From assembly GCF_030730925.1 (NCBI RefSeq), contig NZ_JAVAMB010000022.1:20118-84117 (forward strand): DNA of 64,000 bases, written 5' to 3'. The notes below the pieces were generated by a model. The model ran no database searches. It was not told where the DNA came from and worked only from the letters and a program-made list of their open reading frames with translations. Every line of letters begins with the position of its first letter. Positions within the stretch are counted from its first letter, which is position 1. The translations under genes and the position numbers were made by a program. This DNA is from Flavobacterium sp. DG2-3 (GTDB lineage Bacteria > Bacteroidota > Bacteroidia > Flavobacteriales > Flavobacteriaceae). Positions 16,801 through 23,181 of this stretch are shown piece after piece.

Positions 16801-17579
16801 TTTGCATGCACCTGAATACTTTTTAGTATCTGTGTGGCATAAACCGCCTGACCTTTCATATAATCTCTTTCAATGCGTTTGGCATTATCGTAAAAAAATG
16901 AAATTTTATTCTGAGCTGCTATTCCCGCAGCTGTGTTTCCGCTGAATGTGATTGTGTCTATGTACAGCTGGTTTGTGCTGTTATAAGTTATAGTTTTATA
17001 ATTGTAGTCTATAAAGTTCCCGTTTGTATCCTCATAATGGACAATATACCAAGAACTAAGAGAAACCGAATTCTGCAGGCTTCCTGATCCCTTAGAGCCA
17101 TACCAGCTTCTGGAGCCGTCTGGAGCCGTAACTACAAAATAAGTTGTTGTTCCTTCAACTTTAAGCTCTATTCTGGTATTGCTTTTGTATTCCGTTTCAT
17201 ATGTGGAGCCGGGCGCCCAGTATGTGCCTGATTTTATCAGAAGGCGCTGTCCGTCAAGAGCCAATTTGTCGTTGTCGTCAAAATCAACACCGTCAACAAA
17301 TCCGTCTATATCGCGTCTTGTGGCAATTCGGCTTATCGCAGAAATGCTGTTGATGCTCCATCCCTGTCCGGCTATCCCGCCTCTTACTCCGCTGCTGTAG
17401 ACCAGGTTTATTGCCGGAGCAACGCTTTTAATGCTTGGCGGCACGGCAATAGGAAGCGTATAGACTGCCGTTCCTGATGATGAAATCTGAAGTTCCCCTT
17501 TTGTATCGGCAAAATTCTGCGAAAAGGAAGAAACTGAAAATAAAAAAATAATGAAATAGTATATTTGCTTCATATTCAA
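10875..17579 (-). CDS. Giant secreted SpvB/FG-GAP/RHS repeat protein with polymorphic C-terminal tip
   Basis: 2234 residues. Signal peptide MNMKQIYYFIIFLFSVSSFS; SpvB-like N-terminal domain (~22-310, with YTLPIAVPP, GGIAGQGWSI); FG-GAP/VCBS repeats (~325-720, DFDGDGRLDFV, DMNGDGKADII, DINKDGKSDLV); an insert near 1000 (GQTFKAGSLIT...LQPGFTASASN) like a domain common in Bacteroidota surface proteins; YD/RHS repeats (~1060-1800) and the RHS core ending DPSGE (~1900). A Gly/Ala-rich hydrophobic stretch follows, then a ~150-residue unrecognised tip from LFQEEPNARDARE. The YD region is strikingly GC-richer than both the tip and flanking genes. RHS proteins form shells that encapsulate C-terminal toxins; toxicity here is inferred. 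Confidence 0.9.
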   Translation of the reverse strand: MNMKQIYYFIIFLFSVSSFSQNFADTKGELQISSSGTAVYTLPIAVPPSIKSVAPAINLVYSSGVRGGIAGQGWSINSISAISRIATRRDIDGFVDGVDFDDNDKLALDGQRLLIKSGTYWAPGSTYETEYKSNTRIELKVEGTTTYFVVTAPDGSRSWYGSKGSGSLQNSVSLSSWYIVHYEDTNGNFIDYNYKTITYNSTNQLYIDTITFSGNTAAGIAAQNKISFFYDNAKRIERDYMKGQAVYATQILKSIQVHANNNLFRTYQIQHDVDNGLGYERIKSIQEINGQMEASNPVTFTYASSPSNQERTEKTYTNTLAFDKTDLAGDFDGDGRLDFVSDNKMFTKLFDGTSGNAPISFPYTLPKPLIFSATLIKNYSKLSQYQSVVAPQETNANVKFNAFELSGGTLTSVLVKNVPFNNNVYIDPSYMDEDESYVPTIPFPQQTRNNTYLEGDFNGDGISEVLVLSTDQRYIWTEYINPSGYSEGFYWKYSENTGNYREARLIDLNPNASSSDNSKGNVVLDNNSYYMLLKGQRFVADMNGDGKADIIHIGPTGNYSIIEIQGVNSAPWYNVARIGYGTLTNYNDTKQVLFGDFNGDGKTDMMLASGSGGPGQTGWDIYYSNPNPAGGSFFVKESHNNVVEYWPDTGSTYNTQRHFSNYYAIDINKDGKSDLVRVWRKYFKDSWTINNHDTEWQVTGFVNNIGKVGTAGFTPGYDSGVQFSNSPDIPIPITSNYRYNGGDTDLVVVRGHYNKIEYYQFNKNVNTENRLITVTEANGNIKQTIDYKPMEAADGGLGVRSVDFYSSNNEENYPNIEIIRNSDNYLVSKLTATINGISKYQDFRYRGFVSNFNYGTVGFKKTTRSSWYLSDSDQKIWTTQYNNPYYRGANAVTWTNTIASTVFDDVPSNLLTTKINFFDTFKYAEVDQVYSAPIQDELDIYEDVITGQTFKAGSLITASSIIGEGLAVNYTAPQIILQPGFTASASNDNAKFIASPTSASTPNAGAPDSNKGIFNLLLSRQSIQDHLSGVRTETIYSYDGGVDSGNYYGLQVRSVTNHYTGSSLQGSTAVDTEYDNNPTGAGASYYIGRPKRVVSTARNMASGDTRTSEETYAYSGSNLVRTEKKGHNTYAIAEDMAYDALGNLLTKTVSAPTASPVPAPRTIKDEYDSTKRFVIKKTDHQGFVTNFAYNNLGQMTQSTDYMGVTSDFTYDGWGKLTYSTVTGSSAIPITTTNVYAKLSSGGYTVTTTNSLDAKTVTEYDVLGRVVKNSAKGFAVNTMVTMQIVYDNLGRKEKESEPYFSTPSLWTSYEYDFLMRPTKITSPTGKIQTFSYSGVTTTSSDDGKITTATADAMGNKIQTTDPGGTINFTYFAGGQLKESDYQGNKVQIVIDGWGNKIKLTDPSAGVYTYSYDAFGQLLTESTPNGTTSFVYDAAGKPTEKTISGTNTNSKTTYAYNSLNQITGTTFVDNAEGKTTSNVYEYDSLKRLYKTTETTPYAVFVKEMSFDTQGRVLKEASTATASGKTSSKTVKNIYQNGFPWQIVDDATQQVLWQTSSLNERAQLTEGTFGNGIAVTNTYDQYGYVRQMRHAKTSPSVVNIMTLNTDFEIKRGNLNSRSNSLFGRSETFKYDGLDRLTEYTNAAGIQEAQVYDDKGRITQNSVGTYEYDGAKTYQNKAIVPTAEALSYYTAKPNLTVSYNVFKSPVQIEEAGVDKISFTYNEGNDRSSMFYGSLANDKLQRTYRKHYSADGTMEVKHNIATGEIEFVTYIGGDGYSAPVVLKSNGTAQNYLYLHRDYQGTIVAISDQNGAVVEKRLFDAWGSIVKVQDGAGNALAGLTVLDRGYTGHEHLQSVGIIHMNGRLYDPKLHRFLQPDNYVQEPYNTQNYNKYAYVLNNPLKYTDPSGEEIVFGVAVAIGAAIAALTYTITALVADVPFTVGGLVKATFIGAASSAVTFGIGSAATNLFTNFYSQAAFSAAAHGTFQGGMTAISGGKFWSGFAAGALSSIASSVWSGGSSMDGYGKNAHAIAGTGMKGIGAGTGSLGMIAFGTVSGGAGAAMTGGNFWQGAVTGLVVSGLNHFAHRLFQEEPNARDAREIARRYGYDYKEVKEFLDKHPFVQTHKGITMEGTGVEILSSKKIDDPQTIGQYAQSNLESTMLDKVKEYYFPRTMKIVGHATNLLSTTDFKMQDTEAARNMRLQEAKQKIIRYFFEKPMSLSPLKFGGFEYHSSRFDIMKFRYY

Positions 17580-17581
17580 AT

Positions 17582-18037
17582 TTATTGCTTGATGATTTTG
17601 ATTGTTTTCTGGTCTCCGTCTTTATAATTAAGCACTACCAGATAAACCCCTCTGGAATATTCCCCAAAGGAAATAATCTGGCTGTCTGCATTTTCTGTTC
17701 TGGAGAAATTCTGCAGCACCTGGCCTGATATTCCATAAACTGTAATGGAAGAAACCTTGTTGTCGTTTATCAGCTCCCATTTTATATAAAGTTGCTCTTT
17801 TACCGGATTGGGGTAATAGGAAATGACATCTTCTTTTGAGAATTTAAGCAGATCTTCATCGGTAACAGCTTCAATCTCTTTAACTTCTTCTGTAGATTTC
17901 CCTGTAGGATTGCAGCCGGAAAGGCATAAATTCCTGACTATCTGGTTTCCTGCCGAATCATAGCTGAAAGTGATTTTCTGCTGGGCATTCGAAAAAGCGC
18001 AGAATCCAAACAATAAAAGTGTGATTAATTTTTTCAT
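17582..18037 (-). CDS. Small T9SS-sorted protein with an RHS-like motif, RHS partner
   Basis: 151 residues. Signal peptide (to ~NAQQ, residue 20), then FSYDSAGNQIVRNLCLSGC, which matches the YD motif of RHS proteins, an acidic linker, and a type A T9SS C-terminal sorting domain (~72-151) with YYPNPVKEQLYIKW, ITVYGISGQVL and GVYLVVLNYKDG. It starts inside the stop of the fibre gene before it (4-bp overlap) and ends 2 bp before the RHS gene, so all three are tightly coupled. It may be a truncated RHS remnant left with its sorting signal, or an outer-membrane anchor acting with the RHS protein, which itself has no T9SS domain. Confidence 0.82.
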   Translation of the reverse strand: MKKLITLLLFGFCAFSNAQQKITFSYDSAGNQIVRNLCLSGCNPTGKSTEEVKEIEAVTDEDLLKFSKEDVISYYPNPVKEQLYIKWELINDNKVSSITVYGISGQVLQNFSRTENADSQIISFGEYSRGVYLVVLNYKDGDQKTIKIIKQ

Positions 18038-18780
18038 GGTTTATTTTCAAGTTTGTCTAAACGTTTGTTCTGCTCTGAAATAATTTTATTCTGTTGAGAT
18101 ATCATGTCTCCTAATCTTTCTGTTTTCTTATCCTGTTCGATTATATAAAGTGTTAGCTCCTCAATTTTCTGAAGCAGTTTTGAGTTCATTTCTCCCAGAT
18201 CAATTCCATTTTTCAAAACTTCTTCTTCATTCGGAATGTTTTCTAAATGGCCTTTCTCGGCAATATGCTGTTCAACTTCTTGAAGTGTTGGCAGATCATA
18301 TTCCTTTTTGAAAACAAAATCGGACCAGCCTGTCATATCTACTTTTACTTCTTTGGAATGGATTGTGCCGTTTACGTCTAATTTGTTATTGGGTTGCAAA
18401 ATTCCAATGCCAACATTTCCGTCTCTCATAATAGCCATTAACACATCTTCACTATCCATATTAGGTTTTCTTCTTAACCATTGAAAAAGTGGCATATCTT
18501 CTCTTGAATCAATCCTAAACCCCCCTCCTATATAAAGTATATTTTTATTATATTCTCTAAAATTTAAGCTCAAATTGAGTAATGGAGAAACAGTTCCTCC
18601 CAACTCTGTGATTAACCCCATTGGAATTAAAGAATTTGATATCTGGATACTTCCATTAACATCTAAACTATTGACAGGACTTAAAGTTCCTATACCCACA
18701 TTACCTGTCGAAGGAAATGTATTTTGAGCAAAATTTAAATGGAAGGTAAAAAGCAACAAGAGTAAAAAGCATTTTGTCAT
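18034..18780 (-). CDS. Secreted fibre-like protein, class A, in RHS operon
   Basis: 248 residues. Signal peptide MTKCFLLLLLFTFHLNFAQ, GNVGIGTLSP and SLDVNGSIQIS, a variable middle, GNVGIGILQP, then the class A module (KEVKVDMTGWSDFVFKKEYD to ELTLYIIE) and a coiled-coil tail with repeated ISQQNKIISEQNK. It overlaps the T9SS protein by 4 bp and lies 3 bp after its upstream neighbour. Its N-terminal part resembles the partial gene at 1-444, showing that the two operons draw on one pool of modules. Confidence 0.83.
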   Translation of the reverse strand: MTKCFLLLLLFTFHLNFAQNTFPSTGNVGIGTLSPVNSLDVNGSIQISNSLIPMGLITELGGTVSPLLNLSLNFREYNKNILYIGGGFRIDSREDMPLFQWLRRKPNMDSEDVLMAIMRDGNVGIGILQPNNKLDVNGTIHSKEVKVDMTGWSDFVFKKEYDLPTLQEVEQHIAEKGHLENIPNEEEVLKNGIDLGEMNSKLLQKIEELTLYIIEQDKKTERLGDMISQQNKIISEQNKRLDKLENKP

Positions 18781-18783
18781 AAT

Positions 18784-19512
18784 TTACTTGTTTTTTAAAG
18801 TTTTGATTTGTTTTTCTAGTTCTATCTGATTTGTTTTTATACTCAAATTTTCTTTTTTCATCTGAATATTTTCCTTTTTCATTTCAATCATATAAAGAGT
18901 CAATTCTTCAATTTTCTGAAGCAGTTTTGAATTCATTTCTCCTAGATTAATTCCATTTTTCAAAACTTCTTCTTCATTCGGAATGTTTTCTAAATGACCG
19001 TTTTCTACAATATGCTTTTCAACTTCTTCAAGTGTCGGCAGATTATATTCCTTTTTAAACACAAAATCGGACCAGCCTGTCATATCTACTTTTACTTCTT
19101 TGGAATGGATGGTACCGTTGACGTCTAGTTTGTTGGTTGGGTTTATAGTACCAATGCCAACATTACCTCCAAATGAAGCACCACTAAAAAAATTGGTTTG
19201 ACTACCATCTCCCGGTATATAAAGCAGGGTGCGTAAAGGTCCGTCATATCTTTGTGCTATAATTTCAAACCCCTGATCATAGGTCCAATCATCAGCTAAA
19301 TATACCCTAAGACGCGAATGTCCATTCGCTATATTACCTATAGATTCAGTCCTAATCAAATGATTTTCCCCCCATCCATTAAATATTAACGAATTACCTA
19401 CATACCCACTTTTGATACCTATCGTTACATTATCTGAGGGTGACAAATCATTTTGGGCTAAAACTGCCCATTTTCCAAATAAAAGAAAAAACATTGCAAA
19501 TATTATTTTCAT
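18784..19512 (-). CDS. Secreted fibre-like protein, class A, in RHS operon
   Basis: 242 residues, the shortest intact member. Signal peptide (MKIIFAMFFLLFGKWAVLAQ), a ~100-residue variable region (NVTIGIKSGYVGNSLIFNGW...), GNVGIGTINP, KLDVNGTIHSKEVKVDMTGW, the conserved module and a tail of lysine/glutamate heptads (MKKENIQMKKENLSIK). Neighbour gaps are 26 and 3 bp. Function unknown; the secreted fibre role is inferred from the family. Confidence 0.82.
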   Translation of the reverse strand: MKIIFAMFFLLFGKWAVLAQNDLSPSDNVTIGIKSGYVGNSLIFNGWGENHLIRTESIGNIANGHSRLRVYLADDWTYDQGFEIIAQRYDGPLRTLLYIPGDGSQTNFFSGASFGGNVGIGTINPTNKLDVNGTIHSKEVKVDMTGWSDFVFKKEYNLPTLEEVEKHIVENGHLENIPNEEEVLKNGINLGEMNSKLLQKIEELTLYMIEMKKENIQMKKENLSIKTNQIELEKQIKTLKNK

Positions 19513-19538
19513 ATCTATTGTTTTGATAGTTACTAATT

Positions 19539-20465
19539 TTACTTTTTAGAACATCTTTCGCTTTTAAGCTTTTTTATTTCTTCATTTTGTTTCTCATTTT
19601 CTTTTTTCATCTCAGCATTTTCCTTTTTCATTTCAATCATATACAAAGTCAGTTCTTCTATTTTCTGAAGCAGTTTTGAATTCATTTCTCCCAGATTTAT
19701 TCCATTTTTTAAAACCTCTTCCTCACTTGGAATATTCTCTAAATGTCCTTTTTCAGCAATGTGTTTTTCAACTTCTTGAAGTGTTGGCAAATTATACTCC
19801 TTTTTAAACACAAAATCGGACCAGCCTGTCATATCGACTTTTACTTCTTTGGAATGGATTGTGCCGTTTACGTCTAATTTGTTATTGGGGTTTGCAATTC
19901 CAATACCTACATTTCCATTCCCAAGGATTCTTAACTTTTCCGTCTGAGGCTTTAAATACGATTCTTGAGTAAAAAACTGTAAACCATAAGTGTTATTTCC
20001 AGCACTTTGGGTAATCGTTCGAATTGAAGTCCCGTAAGTATCATAATTAGTTATATTAATAGAATGCGCAATCATAATAGCTGATTCATTATCAACATTT
20101 GCATAATTTCTTACTAGTATATTTCCGTTGTCAACTTGTAGCTTTGCCATTGGATTTGTTGTGCCAATTCCTAGATTTCCTAATGAAGTAAAAATAAACG
20201 TGTCTTTAATTGCTGATGTCGTTGAAAAAACAATTGATGCAGCATCGTTGGCATAATTATATTCAGATCTTATTCGAGCCATTTCAACATTGTTATATTT
20301 TGAAAAAACAATGTCTCCAGCATCTACCTGCAAACTAGCTGGAGCTATAAAGTTTAAATTTGTACCATTCTCCAAATTAACTCCGTAAGGAAAATTCGTT
20401 TGAGCAGAAAGAGAAAAACTCTTAACTGCTATTGCAACATATATTATTTTGATGAAAGCGCGCAT
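19539..20465 (-). CDS. Secreted fibre-like protein, class A, first gene of RHS operon
   Basis: 308 residues. Signal peptide ending SLSAQ (~residue 22). GNLGIGTTNP, then the block SAIMIAHS...GTSIRTITQ...LQFFTQES also present in the 2392-3342 gene, GNVGIGIANP, the class A module and a coiled-coil tail (MKKENAEMKKENEKQNEEIKK). It is the first gene downstream of the putative promoter at 20683-20718 and probably shares a transcript with the RHS and CPBP genes. A relic of another fibre C-terminus lies between it and the promoter. Confidence 0.83.
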   Translation of the reverse strand: MRAFIKIIYVAIAVKSFSLSAQTNFPYGVNLENGTNLNFIAPASLQVDAGDIVFSKYNNVEMARIRSEYNYANDAASIVFSTTSAIKDTFIFTSLGNLGIGTTNPMAKLQVDNGNILVRNYANVDNESAIMIAHSINITNYDTYGTSIRTITQSAGNNTYGLQFFTQESYLKPQTEKLRILGNGNVGIGIANPNNKLDVNGTIHSKEVKVDMTGWSDFVFKKEYNLPTLQEVEKHIAEKGHLENIPSEEEVLKNGINLGEMNSKLLQKIEELTLYMIEMKKENAEMKKENEKQNEEIKKLKSERCSKK

Positions 20466-20552
20466 TAGTTATTTATTTTTTGTTTCTAGATTGTTGATAT
20501 AATTAAAAAAAGGCTTTTTTAAAGTTTTCATTATCTTGTTTGATGCTTTATT

Positions 20553-20621
20553 TTATTTTAAGGGAGAAATGATTTGTTTACCTTTTTCAATCAAATAAAG
20601 GGTCAGTCCTTCAATTTGTTA
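20553..20621 (-). pseudogene. Relic of a fibre-protein C-terminus in the RHS operon leader
   Basis: In the minus frame ending at TAA 20555-20553, a short stretch reads QIEGLTLYLIEKGKQIISPL, a clear match to the family's KIEELTLYMIE coiled coil, preceded directly by an in-frame stop. Nothing upstream keeps the frame. It is a decayed copy, showing that a further array member once stood before the 20465 gene. Confidence 0.6.
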
Positions 20622-20682
20622 CGCATTTTCAAATTAAGCAATTAAAACTCTAAGATTAAACCATTGTTAAATTTTAGTTAAA

Positions 20683-20718
20683 GCAAATAAATAAATTTTA
20701 TAGAGATATTTTTTACGG
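20683..20718 (-). promoter_or_regulatory. Putative promoter of the fibre/RHS operon
   Basis: On the minus strand CCGTAAAAAATAT (20718-20706) is followed after 14 bp by TTTATTTGC (20691-20683), one mismatch from TAnnTTTGC. The identical block and spacing precede the other fibre operon, with a perfect -7 box there. Shared control of both units is inferred. Confidence 0.48.
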
Positions 20719-20827
20719 CTTTCCACATTTTAACTATTTTTTTTTAATTTTAATATGTTGTTAATGTAGTGGATATAATAAAAAGCCACTAAATTTAAGT
20801 GTTGTTGGTAAAAAAAGCTTGTAAACA

Positions 20828-20856
20828 AAAAAGCGCGAGACAATCTCGCGCTTTTT
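20828..20856. terminator. Strong hairpin terminator after the metallo-hydrolase gene
   Basis: Arms AAAAAGCGCGAGA (20828-20840) and TCTCGCGCTTTTT (20844-20856) pair perfectly around CAA, with A/T runs on both sides so that it can act in either direction. It lies 22 bp beyond the stop of the 20879 gene. Confidence 0.85.
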
Positions 20857-20878
20857 GTTTAGTTTAAAAATTATTATC

Positions 20879-21973
20879 TCAATACCCAATACAAAAAACA
20901 GTCTCCCCCATATTCACAGGCGGTGTGCCAATTTTGTACAAAATAAGACCAGTTGCTGGTGATTTTACTTCCATTAAAACCTTTCCAAATTCGTTAGAAA
21001 CAAAACCAATTTTATCGCCTTTTTTAATGTAATCACCGCTTTTTAAAGTACTATGAAAAATTCCAGCAACTTCAGCTTTTACATATTCCTGATTGTTTAA
21101 ATAAACAGCTGACGGATTTTTTACAGAAGCTGTTCCGTTGCTGTACATTTCCATATAATTGAGCATATTATAAACTGCTTTTTTTATTAAATGAACCGAT
21201 TCTGTCTGCACATTGCCTAGTTTTCCAGCTTCGATGCTTAAAGCAGTTTTTCCATTTTGAGAAGCTTGTTTAAAAGCATATTTGGCAGGCTCAGTTTTGG
21301 TAATCGTGTATGGGTAAGAAACGATATGATTGATTCCCGAAATCTCTGAAAGTTTAGCGCTTAAAAGCGTTTTCTTTTCTTCTGCTGTATTATTGTAATA
21401 ACAGACAAACGGAAGCAAATCTTCATTGGCATCGCCTCCATGAATGTCTAGAAAAACATCCGATTGCGGAATAATCTCTTTCGCAATATAATTGGCAATC
21501 TGTTCTGTAATTGTTCCTGTTTCTGAACCTGGAAAAGTATTATTTAAGTTTTTCCCGTCAAGCGGATTTACAAATGGTGTTCTTTTATAAAACGAACCTA
21601 TATTGGCAATTGGAACTACAACCAAAGTTCCTTTTAATTTTTTCGGATCAATTTCTTTAAGTAATTCCTGCACGGCTGAAATTGGCGGATATTCATAACC
21701 ATGTATGCCAGCAATAATGGTAAAAACAGGCCCTTTTTCTTTTCCTGAAATAATCGTTACGGGCATATAATTATAAGGCGAGTTTGTTTTGAACTGCACC
21801 AAAGTATCCGCCCTTTTTCCGATATTTTCTTTTATGATTTTGTCTAGATTTTGTCCATAACTAATAATAGATATCATTAGCAGTAGTTTTGTTCCGAAAA
21901 GCTTTAAATAATTCACGTGGTATTCTTTTATTACAGGAAACAAAGTTCGTTTCCTTGCATTCTTAAAACGCAA
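20879..21973 (-). CDS. Secreted succinylglutamate desuccinylase/aspartoacylase-family metallo-hydrolase
   Basis: 364 residues. The fold signature of the M14-like AstE/AspA family is present: GIHGYEYPP near residue 90 (zinc His and Glu), a conserved RTPFVNPLDGKNLNN segment and DVFLDIHGGD (second zinc His, catalytic region). The C-terminal ~90 residues look like a beta-barrel extension (GIFHSTLKSGDYIKKGDKIG) with the biotinyl/lipoyl-like pattern of this subgroup. The N-terminus has a hydrophobic segment (LKLFGTKLLLMISIISYGQ), so it is probably exported; a GTG at 21916 is an alternative start giving a cleaner signal peptide. Substrate unknown. Monocistronic, ended by the stem at 20828. Confidence 0.8.
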   Translation of the reverse strand: MRFKNARKRTLFPVIKEYHVNYLKLFGTKLLLMISIISYGQNLDKIIKENIGKRADTLVQFKTNSPYNYMPVTIISGKEKGPVFTIIAGIHGYEYPPISAVQELLKEIDPKKLKGTLVVVPIANIGSFYKRTPFVNPLDGKNLNNTFPGSETGTITEQIANYIAKEIIPQSDVFLDIHGGDANEDLLPFVCYYNNTAEEKKTLLSAKLSEISGINHIVSYPYTITKTEPAKYAFKQASQNGKTALSIEAGKLGNVQTESVHLIKKAVYNMLNYMEMYSNGTASVKNPSAVYLNNQEYVKAEVAGIFHSTLKSGDYIKKGDKIGFVSNEFGKVLMEVKSPATGLILYKIGTPPVNMGETVFCIGY

Positions 21974-22021
21974 AGATAAGGCTTTAACAAAAAACTATTT
22001 CTAATATTATTATGTATCAAT

Positions 22022-22381
22022 TTAATTCTCAACCAACTCAATATCCATGGTTTTTATCAAGCCTTCTTGAAAAGTATAAACATGTTTTACCAATCCGTCA
22101 AACATCAAATTGCCTTGCAAGTCTTTTACATTTTGGTGGACTTTAACTTCAAGGCTGCCATTTTCTCTTTCGCCAAAACCAACTGGCTCCACTTTCGGAT
22201 TAATCTCCGACCATTGCCTTGTCCAATATTGTCTGATTTCGTCATGTCCGACAATATAACCGCCTTCCCAAGCTTTAGACCATTGCACATCTTCCTGCAT
22301 TGTAGCTAAACAATTATCGATATTTCTTTCGTTAAAAGCATTGTACGCTTTTTTTATTACTTCTTGAAATTGGTCTGCCAT
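22022..22381 (-). CDS. NTF2-like / SnoaL-like protein
   Basis: 119 residues, cytoplasmic. The pattern AYNAFNERNIDNCLATMQEDVQWSKAWEGG...GHDEIRQYWTRQW is that of the nuclear transport factor 2-like fold, a cone-shaped alpha/beta barrel used by ketosteroid isomerases and many uncharacterised proteins. No catalytic set can be assigned. It is 48 bp upstream of the metallo-hydrolase on the same strand. Function unknown. Confidence 0.75.
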   Translation of the reverse strand: MADQFQEVIKKAYNAFNERNIDNCLATMQEDVQWSKAWEGGYIVGHDEIRQYWTRQWSEINPKVEPVGFGERENGSLEVKVHQNVKDLQGNLMFDGLVKHVYTFQEGLIKTMDIELVEN

Positions 22382-22541
22382 TTTGTAGTTTTTTAATTAT
22401 TCTACTAAGATAGCAATACTAACTTATTAATTACAAAGTCGGTAAAAAATCAAAACAGTAAAAACCAACTTCAATTATTATCAAATTTTTAATTTTAATG
22501 GTTTTTAAAATAATTTTAAGAAACCTTACTTTTCAAATTAC

Positions 22542-22549
22542 TATATTTG
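22542..22549 (+). promoter_or_regulatory. Putative -7 box TATATTTG
   Basis: Matches TAnnTTTG and lies 60 bp before the 22610 start in the divergent gap. A clear TTTG -33 partner is not seen. Confidence 0.4.
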
Positions 22550-22609
22550 GCGCACTTTAAACAATATTAATCTCTTTTTCTAAGGACAAATTTTATAAGC
22601 CGTACGTAA

Positions 22610-22969
22610 ATGAAACCCACAAAGTTCATATATATCGTTTTACTTTCGCTGCTCTGCTTTTTTAGAGGCACCGAAACGTATCATCCGATTTATCATACGA
22701 ACAACTGTATTACCTTAGATAGCGTTACTGCAGACGATACGCAGATTTTTTCTTCTGACTTTTCTTCTTCTAAAAATTTAGAAGTTCATTACAAACTCAA
22801 AAAGAAAATCAAATCAAGAGCCACTACTTTAGAACAAAGTACGATCAAGGCTCCGTATTTTAGCAATTTAGTCAACTTCAAGCTTTATAAAAAGAGCTTA
22901 ATTTATGGTATAGCTTCAATATACCATATCGAAAGACATCCTCATCTTCATTTGTATCAGCTTTTCTAG
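22610..22969 (+). CDS. Small exported protein of unknown function upstream of efflux genes
   Basis: 119 residues with an N-terminal hydrophobic segment (FIYIVLLSLLCFFRG) that is a likely signal peptide or anchor, then a polar, lysine-rich region without a recognisable domain and a histidine-rich end (IERHPHLHLYQLF). It is preceded by a -7 box match and followed ~210 bp later by the RND adaptor on the same strand, so it may be a leader gene of that operon. I do not recognise the family. Confidence 0.5.
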   Translation: MKPTKFIYIVLLSLLCFFRGTETYHPIYHTNNCITLDSVTADDTQIFSSDFSSSKNLEVHYKLKKKIKSRATTLEQSTIKAPYFSNLVNFKLYKKSLIYGIASIYHIERHPHLHLYQLF

Positions 22970-23181
22970 GCTGTAGGATTTAGTCGTTTTTATATTTCTA
23001 AGTTCAGAAACAATACCTCATTTGCTTATGCAATTGGGCTATTATTGCTATAAAAACATTTTTATTGCGGTACTTTTTCCAAAAACAAGTATTCGTAATC
23101 CATTTATTTCTAAATCCAAATTCGTACTCCCTGTATTCACTTAGCAAGGGAGAAAATCTATTTATTCAAAAAATACACCTA

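Larger units (their letters stand above)
20466..20878. other. Leader and promoter region of the RHS operon
   Basis: No intact gene. It holds the fibre relic (20553-20621), the putative promoter (20683-20718), a stem ending the neighbouring metallo-hydrolase gene (20828-20856) and otherwise AT-rich sequence. A 20-codon minus frame (MKTLKKPFFNYINN..., near 20531-20472) is not supported by anything further. Confidence 0.6.

Noticed and set aside
1..20465. A prophage or tailocin, suggested by tail-fibre-like and knob-like proteins
   Set aside because: No terminase, capsid, sheath, tube, baseplate or integrase gene is present, and every fibre-like protein has a Sec signal peptide, which phage tail fibres do not have.
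449..20465. T9SS sorting domain on the fibre proteins
   Set aside because: They end in coiled coils without YPNP-type motifs; only the 17582-18037 and 53225-55504 proteins carry such domains.
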